Part shown: one piece after another, positions 48,923 through 61,595 of the stretch
How the letters are laid out: every line of letters begins with the position of its first letter
Numbering within the stretch: the first letter of the stretch is position 1
NCBI RefSeq assembly: GCF_037975245.1
Contig: NC_092572.1
Location: 9,382,001-9,446,000, forward strand
Length of the DNA: 64,000 nucleotides
Direction: 5' to 3'
Source of the DNA: Apostichopus japonicus
Lineage: Eukaryota; Echinodermata; Holothuroidea; Aspidochirotida; Stichopodidae
Notes under the pieces: model-generated
Seen by the model: only the letters and a program-made list of their open reading frames with translations
Database searches by the model: none
Told to the model about the DNA's origin: nothing
Translations under genes and position numbers: made by a program

Positions 48923-50002
48923 CTAAAATTATCAAAATATATATAACTCCACCCCCATTACTTACTGTGATTGAAATTGTTTAAAGCCACTCAAATTTTT
49001 AAAAATAAATTTTACAACCCCCTCTCTCCCTCCCCCCCCCCCCCCCATAAAGAACAGTAGATGATAAATGAAACAATGCACATAATAGATTTATTTTCAT
49101 TTTTTTTTTAACTAGAGATTCATAAATACAAGGTTTATCTAAAAATGTATGAAATACCATTGCTTAGGTAAGGCTGGTAAGGTTAGGTAAGGCAGGTTGC
49201 ATGGCTGTAAGTGCCTTTATTCTGATCTCTCAGAAAGTTCAATGTTGTCAACAATAACAGTAACCAGGATTTAATCTCAATAGTGAGGGATGGAACATAA
49301 CAGTTACGACACATTGTGATCATGGAAAAGGTAGTTGAAGTTATTGGATCAAACTCACATCTTTAAATTCTGGTTTATATATGTCTTGTTGATTTTAAAT
49401 CATTACCAATAGTGTTAAACCAAATTTTATTTTTGAATGGAATGTATCATACAGTAACAATTATGGACGGTATTGGAATTGTACAAAGAATTACAGATAC
49501 AAAAACTACATGTTAATATTAATATTTCTGGGTCTTTCATCCTTCCTACGCAATGCGTACCTTATATTTGGAGTTCCACTAATCCATTTTCAAACTTTCA
49601 CAAACCAACAGTATAATAGGAAGATGGTCTGATTTTAATATTTTACTCACTGGCAACTGCCATCCATTAGTGAAAATTGTTTCAGATGTTAAAGAGAAAA
49701 CGCCCTCACATTGTTCACAAAAGCCCTAATATTTGTGGGTTTGGACTTTGTTAATAGTTGTTCAATATTTCTTTCAGTAAAAGAACCAACATGTGCACAA
49801 ACCACAAAACCAACCTCAATGTGATAATTTCAAAATGACATAGGCAGGGAGGTCAAGTATAATGTTTGTAATGTAAAAAAAAATTGAACAATTATCGAGG
49901 CTTTGATGCAATTTTCATCTTATTTTCCATTATCTACAAGGCACTGTGAATATTGAAAGCAAACATTACATACTCTTTTCTCTTCAAACGTAGCTTTCTT
50001 TT

Positions 50003-50008
50003 TTTATT
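50003..50008 (-). terminator. RSPH1: RSPH1 poly(A) signal AATAAA
   Basis: On the minus strand CTCAATAAAAAAAG lies about 155 bases after the RSPH1 stop codon, a normal distance for a 3' UTR. Confidence 0.6.
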
Positions 50009-50162
50009 GAGTACCCACGATAAAAGTACAATATTCATCAAGGTATACGTAATCTGTTGTCTTTGTGGATGGGAACCAGGGCTGGGAGAACTGAACAAGA
50101 TAAAATGTTGTCTCCACCCAAAAATTGTCTTTTGTAAAAGAGTTCAGTTTTTCCTGACACAA

Positions 50163-53100
50163 CTATGACTCTTCTTCTGTGGGCTGGGGTTCCTCTGTCG
50201 GGGCTGGTGGGGGTTCCTCTCCTTCACCCCCTCCCCCCTGTGTGGGGGGATCTTCTGTGGTTTCTTGTGTCTCTTCTGTCTCCTCTTGTGCAGGTGCTTC
50301 CGTGGGTGCTTCCATGTCGCCCTCTGCTGGCTGTGTTTCTTTGTTCTCTGCAGCAGGCTCTGCTGAGAGATGTAACAAAAGAAATATTTCTCAATATTTA
50401 CAAGAATTCACAAATTTCATATTTCTCAAAGGTCCTTCAGATATGATTTCTAGTTACTAGAGGTAACATTTATCAAAGGGTCCTTCAACAAAAAATAATA
50501 ATATTATGTTAACTTGATTGTATACCCTGGTTTTGATATGTATTAATCCTTAATGAATGGAAATAATAACCAAAAGTGTTAAAACCAATGAATGAAAGAC
50601 AATCTTTGGGAAGAGAATGGTTTTTGCCAAATGTTGGTCTTTTTGGACATTTGCACAGCAGATGTGAAACTAACATAATCTACATGTACGACTCATTGCA
50701 AACGATGTAATTGTCTTGAAGTAATAAGGCTAATTAATGCAGTTGATAAACCATTCATAGAAAAGGAAATATTTTACAGAGTCCATACAGAAGACTGTTC
50801 TATTCAATAGTTACAGCAGAAGGACCAACTTGGAAGTGCAATATCACGCTAATTGGGGAATAAGACATGACAATCTTTGGGAAGAGAATGATTTTTTTGC
50901 CAAATGTTGGTCTTGCGACATTTGCACAGCAGATGTGAAACTAACATAATCTACATGTACGACTCATTGCAAAGTATGTTGTTGTCTTGAAGTAATAAGG
51001 CTAAATAATGCAGTTGATAAACCATTCATACATAGATAAAGAAATATTGTACAGAGTTCATACAGAAGACTGTTCCAGTCAATAGTTACAGTGAACAAGG
51101 ACCAGCTGGGAAGTGCAATATCACTCTCATTGGGGAATAAGACATGTGGGATTAATCTCCTTCCCCCCTCCCCCTTTGCCCCACTCAGCACCCAAACCCT
51201 CCCTCCCAGTTGAAAGTTTCACAAATGGGTATAAACTCAATTGGTAAATGGTTTCCACTCTGGAGGGTGCAGGCAGATTTTTGCTTGTCTTCCAAAATCC
51301 TCCTAACCAATTAACAAAACTTAGCTAAGTATTGTATACTTTTAGCAAATGAAAGTGCAACCAATGAGTAGTTTTCCAGGTAATTCTCACCTGCAGTCGT
51401 TTCTCCTCCTCCTCCTTCTTCTGCTGGTGCTGCCGCCTCTCCTCCTTCCTCTTCATTTTTGGGCTGATCCTGATTTTCTTCATCGGCAGGAGGAGCAGCA
51501 GTCTCCTCTTCACCATCCTCTCCCTCCTTGGTAAGTTCCTCGGCAGGATTGTAGAGGCTGATGGCCTGGATCTCTCCTGCTCGCCATTTTGGAACAGTCA
51601 CTGTCTGGGCCTCTTCTTCTTCAGCGTCACCTCCCTGGGGCTGCAAAAAAAAATCAACGCATAAGGCATTGAAGTTATCAAGAAATACACAAGGGACATA
51701 AAAATAAATAAAAAAATACGACACAATTTTAAGTTTCTATTTTGTCACAAGTGAAACATCATGAATGGATCATGAAATCATTAAAAATTAGGAAACATTT
51801 ACAATTTTTACAGAACATAATTGCTTTTGTCTTATGTGCAGTATATAGCATGGATAGGGCATTTTTTCAGGGTGTGAGGGTGGGTTTGGGGTCATGTGCT
51901 CTTCTCTTCTTGTTTCGATAAGATCACAAGGCATTTTTGCTCTACATATTCATTGGTAAACTAATAATGACAATAAAAGCTGGAAAAAACAACTCACCTG
52001 TTCAACAGGCACATACTGTCCATGCTGCTCACACCCAATGTCGAAAACGTACTTGCCTTGACCTTGAGGCTGTGAAAGACAAAGATATAAACCAGGTTTG
52101 TGTTTGCATTAGACCACTTTTGATGATAGTGCAATCAAGAGAGAAGAGACAGGGAAGTGAAGAATAAAAGAGAAAAAACTCATCTTTCTCAACTTCACTA
52201 AATGGAGATCATATAAACATATAAAAGAAGCAAAAATCAATGGTCATACAGTTATGACTATGAAACGTAAACAAAATTATCCAACATATTCTATCATGAC
52301 ACTGCTGGTCAGAGAAATTGAAGCAGTTGAACAATAAGGAAAGAGTTAAAGGAGAGAGGGAAGGGGTTGAGACCAGGGGTATTAGTTCCAATCAATATAT
52401 CAACCAAAACTGATAACCCTTGATACGACTGACATTTTTGCCATCTATAATACGATGAATTGTGGCTCCATTCTTTTACAATTAAATATGGAAAAGAGAA
52501 TATTTCAACTGCTCAACTGATAAATCTGTTAATAAGTTAATGACTTCTAACATGTCACATGAAAGGGAGGGGAAGGGCATGGGTGTAATATTGAGCAAAT
52601 ATCTATCCCTTTAATGTAGGTCCTAGCCCTCCCAAAGAGTCATTATCTGTAACCTTCTGACCACAGCATTCTGACCCGTCAGTTTCAATTGGACATATAT
52701 GTACCTCATTTGCCATTCTGTTTCTCTTACCTCACTCTCGAAATAATATTATATTGTTATTGAATTCTCTTAAGCCTTTAGAACTATCAGAACTAGATCA
52801 GGAAGCATGTATTGCCATGGCTGTGTGCTTTATTCTTTATTTACGTTATTAACATGGATTGAAGAATATTACAAGTTTGGGGGAGGGAGGGGGGATGAAG
52901 GAGTGAGTAGGAGAGAGGGAGTGGGTTTGGCTGAATTCTAGGACCTGGTCAAGAACCTCGATAAGCTCATAATGTTTTTCATGTGGAAGAAGTAAGTCCA
53001 AATCTTACCATATCTCCAATCCATCCTCCTTGGTACCTGTGGTTGGCATGGATGAGCTCGCCTGCACCGTCTCTCTTTCCTCCTACCCACGACCCTACAT

Positions 53101-56100
53101 ACTTGGAGCCTGTGTCTTTGTATGTATATACGCCCTGTCCATGTCTTTGATGAGACTGCCACTCGCCTTCATAGATGTCACCATTGGGATAGGTGTACAC
53201 ACCGTATCCGTGCCTCTGATCGTCCACCCAGTTACCTGCAGAATGGAAACGTCCAACGGTTATAACTACTTATTGCTTTCACTGTCCTGGTATTATTCCA
53301 GCCTCAAGGATCACAGTCTCAGGCCATACACAACACAGACATTATCTTACAAGAACACAATGTCAGCCAACTCCTTAGAAGGATATCTTAAACAGCTTTC
53401 TTAAACACCAATGATCATCACACAATGGAGCATTTTCAATGCAACCATATCAAAGATGAACACACTTTATCATTCCATGGAATTCAACCTTAAAGGTCAC
53501 CTTTCAAAGACAAAATCAAAGTTAATTCAGGCAAGGCAGTTAACATGCTCATTATTAAGACAAACCTTCATATTTGGATCCGTCTGGGTAGATGAATGTC
53601 CCCGTGCCATGTTTCTTGTTGTGTTTGTAATCTCCCAAATATCGAGCACCATTCTTGAATTTGTATGTACCCTTGATGGAACAGAAAAGTAGAACATGTT
53701 CGGTCATGAATGTCCAAACTAAAAAAAAGACGAAGGTTGATGCATGCGAATTCTATACTGTACTGTACATTCTCCATCTATACAACTACATGAAACAAAA
53801 AAACAATTGCAGAATAAAACCACACAGAATCTGGCTTCCTCAGGGATTGTCAAAAATATGAGATCAATGCCCAAATCACTGACAAGTTCCATATTTCATA
53901 TACAGCAGTTCTAGGGTAGTGGGGTAGCTTAGTTTACCAACACAATCGGCTCTGTTGATCAGGTTTCTTTAATGCATGTTTGGTTTTGGAACTTTATTTA
54001 CCAACTTACTGAATTCCAACAATCAAGCTATACTAGTAATCTGTCTAACACTTCAAAAACAATAAATAACAAATCTTTAATATCTTTCTGACTTTGATTA
54101 TGATTGCAATGAGAATAATTCTATGACATTCAACAAGATGCTTACAGTACATTCTACTTTAGAGCAGCTCTCTTTGGTTAGTTGCAAAATTTTGCCAAAC
54201 CTACCTAATCTTTTAACTTCAAAACAAAGACACAGTGCAAGATTTTGGCATCAAATGAAAGTGCATATTGAGTAGTTAAAGATATCGAGTCTAGATAATG
54301 CATAGCACAACAGTTTTATTCATGAAATAGGCCTACAGTACATACAGCATCACATGCAAAGACGTAAAAAAAAACTTTTAATGTTTGAATTTTTTTCTCT
54401 CCATCATTAAGCAGAAACTTGACTAGACATGCAAACTAGGGAAATGCATTGGAAAAGACATTTTTTAAATTATAGAATGAAAAGCAACAGCAATTTCAAA
54501 TAGCTGCTTTAAATACTAAACATTACTTAAAGACCTAACAGGAGAAAAGAACACAAAGAAGTAAGAGTCTAGATGAGGCGGAGTGTATAGCCTAGTGGTT
54601 AACGCCGGCGTCTCCCAGTCATGAGATCCCCGGTTCGATTCCCGCCGACAGCAATGTGTGTCGTCTGGCAAGGGTGTTGTTCAATAACAACTTCCCGACA
54701 TGGACGTTAAATGGATGTGTGCCGAGAGATTGGCTTCGGTCAGCTTGCGAGTCTATAAGCCTCCATGGCTTCTTTCGCGAGTTCCTGCTTGCGGGAAGAT
54801 CACATATACATACATACATACATAGATGAGTTTACGTACTTGTCCATGTCTCTTGCCGTGTTCATACGTCCCATCGTAAATATCACCGTTTGGAAGAGTT
54901 GCTTTACCTTTACCATGTCTTTCCTCTTTCTCATTTCTTTCTCCTTCATATTCCTACAAATTAAGAAATTAGTATATTAATTAGGAAACAAGGACAACCT
55001 ATTAAGACCTGAGATCATCAGGAGTAACAAAAAAAGAAGAAAAAGAATTATCATTGAGTGACCAATTAATTTTGTGGCTTTGTAGGACATATAAAACTAA
55101 GTTGAGACTCAGAATTGATAAATCTCATTTGGTATCAGACTTATTCTAACTGATTCACTGACGGAACCTTGATGAAAATGATATAGAATTGTGGGTAGTT
55201 TAGAAGGTAAAAGTTTCAAATATGCAGTTTTTCACATTAACACTAAGGCCTACAGAACACAAGAGACTTGTAAGTTAACAACTTAACAGGAAAGAGGTCT
55301 GTGTGCAACTGAATATATTTACATTAACTCTCATGAGGCAGTGAGCACCTGAAAAGGTAGGCACTCAGGCATGCATCATTACAATATTACACTTATACAA
55401 GTAGTCACAGTAACAAAGAACACTACACTGTTAGTTCTTAGTTATGTAACTTAGTAATATTACCAAAAGGGCCTAACAGCTACCACCACAGAAAAATTGT
55501 GTTTCCGTCATGTTGGATATTCGCTCAATTTTTAAGTTTTAATGTAGGCCTATATATAACAAGTGCAATCAGAAAGTTCTAGAAAGTATAATATGGGAAT
55601 ATTTCCTTCACTCTTTACACTGGACACAAACAAATAACAGTTAAAGGGTGTGAAGACTCGTGCAAAAAGAAACGTCTAATGCCGGTACTCTGACCTAGTT
55701 TCGAATGAGGTGTAACAGAAGTGTTAGACACAACCATCCATCCCAGAAAATACACAAACACAGCTTGCTACTGTCGGTAATTAGACACTAGTGTACAGTC
55801 AGTACATACTGCTGCGGTCAATACCCACAGCACGGTGTACAAACAATACAGCTAAAGACAGGCTTGGGGCGATTACATCTGAATGTAATCGATTACGATT
55901 ACTTGAGAATGTATGATTACGATTACGATTACAGCCTAAAGTTGAAGTAATCGATTACGATTACATTGTAATGTAATCGTGATTACAATCACGATTACAT
56001 TGTGGTTACTTGCACAATCCTCTGCATATCTGTTTAATATAACTCTCTGCCAGGAAATAGGGCAATGAAATAGGGCAAAAGAAGGGCATTTACAGTATAT

Positions 56101-57227
56101 ACGGACAAAATTGTGGAACTATATCTACAATTCCTACCAGGCATTACACATTTATGCCTTAACACGTTTAAGATGTGTAACCCATAAGTCCAGTAAAAAA
56201 TACAATTTAAACAGACAAAGAGTAAACAGACAAATACTTAAGTAGAACAAATGAAGATTTTCATGCAACACTATATTTTGTAAACTAATAATTTCTGCAT
56301 AGCAGCTAAACTAAAAAGTCTTTTACATTATAACATGTATTTTGTCAGCCTGACTGTTATTGTTTGTTAAGTGTTTAATATACTAATGAAATAATTTTCT
56401 ATAATCACCACACCATGTCAACTAATGTCAACCAGTTGTGTATGCAAAAGGATTGTGGACGCTGAGAGGCAGATAAAAAATCCTTGAATATGGTGATCAA
56501 ATCCCCAGTACTTCTTAGTATAAGTTTATTGTGCTAGAGAATTCTAGAAGAAGGAACACTTCTTTGGTCACACTAAAAGCCAATAGTAAGAATTAGTTTT
56601 AATCATTTCTACTAATTTTGCCCTTCTCATTCAAATTTCACTGTAATCATAAATGTAATACGATTACGATTGCTTTGCCCTTGTAATCGATTATGATTAC
56701 GATTACTTTGTAGTTTTCACAAAAGTAATCGATTACGATTACTTCAAAAAGTGTAATCGATTGTAATCGATTACGATTACTGATTATGATTACCCCAAGC
56801 CTGGCTAAAGATAACAAGGTATCACGTTTCATTACTGTACTGTCTGCATTTCGTAGTGACACGAACAAAACGTCACTTGCAAGCAACCTTTTTCTTGCGT
56901 AATCTGGTCAAATCGATGAACTCACATAGCTTAAAGTTTGCGAGATCTTCATCACAGCTATCTCTTAAAAGAACAGCATTCACTTTGCTATCGCGAATCT
57001 ACCTTATTACCATCTCATACTAGCCTTGGATAGTTCATTACAAAATCATACATTAATTTTATACTAGTCCTAGCCTAGACGAACTTAGGCTAGCTTACAC
57101 AGTTTCACGACTGTAGCCAAGCTGATTTTGCAGAATGATAGCAGAGGGATAGAGCATGGAAGCAGAACATTACCCCTAAATACGGTCCTTGTTCCTCTTC
57201 ATCGAAATCAGACCCCAAGTCAGACAT
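50163..57227 (-). CDS. RSPH1: Radial spoke head 1 homolog (MORN repeat ciliary protein), 7 coding exons, complete
   Basis: RSPH1 is a component of the radial spoke head of motile cilia and flagella. Exons in transcript order: 57174-57227 (ATG), 54840-54953, 53566-53671, 53009-53235, 51998-52069, 51391-51640, 50163-50359 (TAG). Borders are GT/AG and phases join, giving 339 aa; human RSPH1 is 309. It starts [12 protein letters not shown] like the vertebrate protein. Residues about 19-180 form MORN repeats ([61 protein letters not shown]), followed by [15 protein letters not shown] and [10 protein letters not shown]. The C-terminal 120 residues are rich in E, P, A and G, longer than in human but of the same character. 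Introns carry a tandem duplication, a SINE and two nested DNA transposons; no coding damage was seen. Confidence 0.97.
50598..51148 (+). repeat. 271-bp tandem duplication in RSPH1 intron 6
   Basis: GACAATCTTTGGGAAGAGAA and the following text (CCAAATGTTGGTCTT, TTTGCACAGCAGATGTGAAA, GAAGACTGTTC) occur twice, offset by 271 bp, with a few differences. Confidence 0.92.
54576..54825 (+). mobile_element. tRNA-derived SINE with (CATA)n tail
   Basis: Head with A box TAGCCTAGTGGTTAACG and perfect B box GGTTCGATTCC, then a body with the stem-forming GTTGTTCAATAACAAC and CGACATGGACGTTAAATGG, and a tail of CATA repeats (54803-54822). It stops about 15 bp from the end of RSPH1 exon 2 (54840), inside intron 2. 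Confidence 0.8.
55641..56890 (-). mobile_element. MITE, TTAA-target family, copy 4, split by a hAT insertion and truncated
   Basis: Reverse-oriented copy starting TTAAAGGGTGTGAAGACTCG. It runs to 55858, resumes at 56812 after a 945-bp hAT element, and ends about 56890 without its other terminus. The inner words (GTAACAGAAGTGTTAGAC, ACTGTCTGCATTTCGTAG) match the other three copies. Confidence 0.8.
55859..56803. mobile_element. Non-autonomous hAT element with GTAATCGATTAC arrays
   Basis: Terminal inverted repeats CAGGCTTGGGG and CCCCAAGCCTG with a perfect 8-bp target duplication GCTAAAGA at 55851-55858 and 56804-56811. Both ends carry many GTAATCGATTACGATTAC words, themselves palindromic. The centre is unique and AT-rich with no transposase frame. 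Confidence 0.93.
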
Positions 57228-57290
57228 TTTTTCTCAGTTTGTTAGCTTTGTGAAATGAAACAAAAATAGATAAAACTCGCACTTTGACGT

Positions 57291-57343
57291 GTTGCTATCG
57301 GTTTCACGATCAGCTTCTTTGTAAACACATTTCCTTAGCAACG
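57291..57343 (-). promoter_or_regulatory. RSPH1: Putative ciliary promoter of RSPH1: forkhead site and RFX-like half sites
   Basis: Within 120 bp upstream of the RSPH1 ATG lie TGTAAACA (57320-57327), a perfect forkhead core of the kind bound by FOXJ1, and two GTTGCTA-type X-box half sites (GTTGCTATCG at 57291-57300; on the minus strand CGTTGCTAAGG over 57333-57343). FOXJ1 and RFX factors drive motile cilia genes. The assignment rests on motif and position only. Confidence 0.5.
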
Positions 57344-58873
57344 ATAAGACGAGTATAGTACAGCCAAAGCGTAATGGCCATGGAACGCGAAAGAGATGAA
57401 GCAGTTACAGACTTTCTATATTAACTACACGTTATAAATATATTTCTTCTCTTCTGAAAGACAAGTGCGGAGGATTACCTTTTTCGGAGGATCGTATTTT
57501 GACGGAAGATATATTTAGGAACCTAGTTTAAGATGTAACATTCCGCCTCTGTAAACTAACATTGATTTTGCTTCCCTCTCTTTGTAAACAAAAGAAATTG
57601 GCGACTCCTCGCAGTATTCAATCTTCAGTATACAACAGGGACTAATTTTTTTTAAAAGAAAATATACCGTACCCATACAGATCATGAGCACGAAAACCCC
57701 CAGCACTCTTACGTCTGAGGTAACATGATATTGACATTGGTGTGCATGTCTAGTGCACTATATCCTGGTTCAGTACTATATAAATTAAACATCTGAAGTT
57801 TCGACAAACGCGTGAAAAGAGGTTTTGTATCATGCACAACTACATTAATGTATAAATTATTGGAAAATCGTAATAAATAAATACCAAAAACAAAATAAAA
57901 ACTTTTTGGAAGGGGGCGGGTGGGTGAGGGGTATGCACGTTACCGCTGCTCCCCGGAGAGTAGGCTAAAGTCAAGCCTTTGAGGAAATGAGGCAACTTGC
58001 ATTTCTGAACATATAACCATAACCAAATTGACAACCTTTTTTCAAGTTTCGACCATTTGATATCGAAATTCTATCTCACAATTTTATCTCAAAATTCTGC
58101 ATTTCTTTGTCACCAGCATTTTCCTATCCTTTTTTTTTTCAACTTTGTTGATGTTAAAAGTCGAAATTTTGTACTGTTTTATCTGTATATGTTGACCATT
58201 TGTTATCTCAAATTTCCACTTTATCTGCAGAATGATGACCTGTAAAATGTACCATCACAAGGGGTGGGGTGGGGGGGGGGGATAGCTGACCTTCGAACTT
58301 CCTCTGTATATTCAGACGTGGATCAAGCGCGAGGGATGGAAATCAAACGTAAATTATCAGCACAATTAATCTTGCGTTACTATATAACAATTACTACTTT
58401 ATAGTTCAAATATGCATCATAATATGCATTATTTGACGTCTAAACTTTGTAGGTGAGGAACCTCACGCCACCAGCTTAATATTTGGAATGTATAGCTCGC
58501 ATTATATGTCAAATCGTGTTGTTCATGTACATATAGGTTCACGCTCAACCACAATATTTATACTGGCGATTGGGGTGGGTACGTGTATGGTACGTCGTAC
58601 ATGGGAGGGTCGAAGGTCGAGGAGGTATTCCCATTCCCGCTGTTACAAAGTTTGGTAAACTGGAAGGTGCCTATATACAAAAAATAATAATGTTTAGATT
58701 GTACGACACATACATATTGTTGTATATTGATATGTTCTACATCCTATCGAACTCAGCATTCTAGTAAAACCGTAGAATTACAGTAAATTGATAACCTGAC
58801 GTCATCAGCTATGATACATCATTACGTAAGTTAGTAATTCCACGAGCCTAGATGTCAGAGGCGTACCATCAAA
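57344..58873. other. Intergenic region between RSPH1 and the coiled-coil gene
   Basis: The two genes are divergently transcribed. The region holds G-rich runs (57908-57935, 58258-58282) and AT-rich sequence. No exon, RNA gene or transposon was recognised. The promoter of the downstream gene presumably lies in its right part. Confidence 0.5.
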
Positions 58874-59521
58874 ATGTCAAAGGTTTCCAATAATTATTTG
58901 TCACCACGAACGAAAGCTACAGGTGTTCGACAAAATGAAGCAGCATGGAAAGAGAGAGTTCGTGAGGTTGGTTGATTCGTCTTCTGGACGTTAGGCCTTT
59001 AATTAGCCCACTTCATACAGATATTGGAAATAGCGTCATGTTGCTATGATTATTGTTCACAGCCAGTACCTGTTCTGCGAAAGATGTCGTAATGGCAGGG
59101 CAATGGAATGCATGTTTGACACTTCTAATATGTCGTTGAGTACTACTGAGTCTATAAAAGCTTATTAATATTTTGTTTGTTGTCCAAATGTCGGATTTAA
59201 CTTATGCTTGAAGAAAACCAAAATGCACCCACATTCAGGTTCCTACAAAAAGTGGCTGCCTGTCCCAAAGATTTAATGCACCCACCTCATCCCCCCTCCT
59301 CCCCACCTCAGCTGAAAAATCCGGCAGGTTTTCTGAACTGAAAAGGTCATAAGAGAACAGTATGCCAAATGTGACAGCTCACATTAAATATTCTTCATTT
59401 ATTTTTAGTTGGAATCTGAAGTATCATCTTTGAAAAAGCGACTTGATGAGTTACGCAAAGCAAAAAGTACAACAGTCCTCAAGAAAGAAAAGGAGTATGT
59501 GACATTTAAACAGCACAGGAG
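58874..59521 (+). CDS. N-terminal two exons of an unidentified coiled-coil protein (continues beyond window)
   Basis: ATG at 58874 opens exon 1 (58874-58966, ending GAG|GTTGGTTG). Exon 2 is 59409-59521, between TTATTTTTAG and GTGAGATTG. Joined, they read MSKVSNNYLSPRTKATGVRQ, then a charged helix (NEAAWKERVRELESEVSSLK and on to TFKQHRR) with heptad spacing of L and V, typical of the start of a coiled-coil or centrosomal/ciliary protein. Exon 2 ends in phase 2, so more exons are needed; none was found before the retrotransposon or the window edge. I do not recognise the family. Confidence 0.6.
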
Positions 59522-61595
59522 GTGAGATTGCTAATACTCTTTTATAAAATAGATGTCGGATCCTAACATCCCACAAAAGTGTCGTAGGTTATTTCTTTTA
59601 CTAGTCAAGTTTCATTAAAGAGAGCCCAAAATTTTTCCCAGTCATTTTTTTATTTTGCTTATACAAATGAGTGATGATTGAGGATTCAATCAATTCATTA
59701 ATAAGTCTATTCACTCATTCACTGTGGGGTTTCATAGTTTGATTGATTGATAATAATGTTATCATAGTAGGTTCAACATCAAATGAACAGAGACAACTTT
59801 GTTAGGTCTTTAATTGGTCATGAGTTAATGGCCCAATGTTAGCGTGCTAACAATTGTTAAAAGTCTTGTAAAGGACTTTTTTGGTCTTTCTGGATGTCCA
59901 ATTTATTTCCAGAATAGTCAGGAGTGATAATTTAGACAGTTAACCGTCTCAGTGAGGCAAAAATACTCTCCAGGTGCTGGTAGTAAAATTCTGACCATTT
60001 GAAGTTGACACATTCAGAATGGGCAATATTTGACTATATTTCTAGCATATTTGGGACCTATAATGATGGCCTTGAAGCCTTGTTAGCATAACAGTGAACA
60101 TCCCCTAGCTTGTACACATAGGACCCTCCCATATTTGGTCTGAGGTAAATTATTCTGCACGCTCACATGGAGCAGTAGGCTACAATTAGACTTGAAATGA
60201 AATGTATGAATATACATCACAATCAATAAGGTTAAAAATACTTACTGGCAACCAGCTGTATCCTAGACGTCAACTTTAATTGATCCTACCATTAAAACAT
60301 TGGACTAAGGCTCATCCAGTTCAGAAAAGATTAATTTTCTTCTGAAGTACAGACATTTTATAAATTTATATGGTAAACATGTTTGCTACATGTATGTGTC
60401 TTCTCTCTCAAAATGTCACCAGTTCAACATGTCTCATCCATGGTAAAGACATTTTTTTTTCCATCTGCGTAAGTCTGTATCTATGAATTAGGGTATATTT
60501 TTGTGTCAAAAACAGTTCAGACATTTTGTTGGAGAGTGAAACAGACCAAATTGAAGCTATGTATTTAATCTATTTCAAACAGCATCATTAATGAGTAAAA
60601 TCATCAATCAACTGTCAGTTTACGGTAAGTATTCTGTCAGTTGCATTTTGGGAGCAGTCACTTTTGTCTGTGTTTTCATCAAAACTGCAATCCCAATAAG
60701 AGGACTCTGAGAATTGATATGACAAGACCAATAACTTACTAGTGCAAACTAACAAATTTGACCTGTCATAACCTTTAGAGTTACAAATTGCGATCATATT
60801 ACCAAGTTCTTGATATAAATTAAAGACTGATGCAGACTGCTTGACTCTAAACCATGTTTGTGTCACAATGATTGTTAAGTACAGTGTGGTTATTTTTTAT
60901 ATCTTATATTGGTTATTTTATATTTTCCTGCGGTTATGTTATAATTTTCACCCATAACATATTCTAAGTAATAAAATCTGCATCACAGGGGCTTAGTTGT
61001 AGTAGCTTTAATATAATACGTTAAATGGAAACAAAGATAATTTGCCTTACATATACGAATAATTTCCCCACAAAATTTGACCTGTCATAACCTTCAGAGT
61101 TACAAATTGCGATCATATTACCAAGTTCTTTACGTAATGATAAGTCTGATGCAGACTGCCAGATTCTATTTCCAGGTTTGTGTCACAATTATTGATTGTT
61201 AAGTACAGTATGGTTATTTTTTATATCTAATATTGGTTATTTTATATTTTCCTGTGGTTATGTTATAATTTTCACCCATAACATATTCAAAGAAAAAAAA
61301 ACTGCATCACAGGGCTTTAGTTGTAGTAGTTTTAATATATTATGTCAAATGGAAGCAAAGATAATTTTGCATAATTATAAACAAATAATTTTCCACCCAT
61401 GAAAAATATATATACTTTTGGAAATTGTGTTTATTTAGAGACCTTTAACTGATTCTGGTTCTGTTGTTGATATAAAGAGATTTGCAGAACTGAAAGAGTT
61501 ATTGTAATAAAAATTCAACATTTAGAAGTCAGTTATGTTTTAGTTCTGTAGTCAAATTATAGTCCTCATGCATACATAGATAACATGATACATAC
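59522..61595 (+). other. Intron sequence of the coiled-coil gene; no further exon seen
   Basis: AT-rich, with many stops in all frames. It contains a 319-bp tandem duplication (60754-61390). No exon with fitting phase was recognised. Confidence 0.5.
60754..61390 (+). repeat. 319-bp tandem duplication
   Basis: AATTTGACCTGTCATAACCT, GCGATCATATTACCAAGTTC, GGTTATTTTATATTTTCCTG and CATCACAGGG recur in order at an offset of about 319 bp, with scattered substitutions. Confidence 0.92.

Larger units (their letters stand above)
47014..50162. other. Intergenic region between the TMEM145-like gene and RSPH1
   Basis: Contains the putative promoter and 5' UTR of the TMEM145-like gene (just right of 47013), a TTAA MITE (48141-48497), G- and C-runs near 48575-48625 and 49020-49050, an unexplained minus-strand open frame (48741-48935) and the 3' UTR of RSPH1. 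No other gene was recognised. Confidence 0.6.

Noticed and set aside
50165..50460. Plus-strand frames of 93 aa opposite the last RSPH1 exon
   Set aside because: Antisense shadows of the low-complexity E/P/G-rich coding tail of RSPH1.
54576..54660. Functional tRNA gene
   Set aside because: A and B boxes are present, but the acceptor stem does not pair and the sequence continues into a SINE body with a CATA tail. The same reasoning applies at 41350 and 24690.
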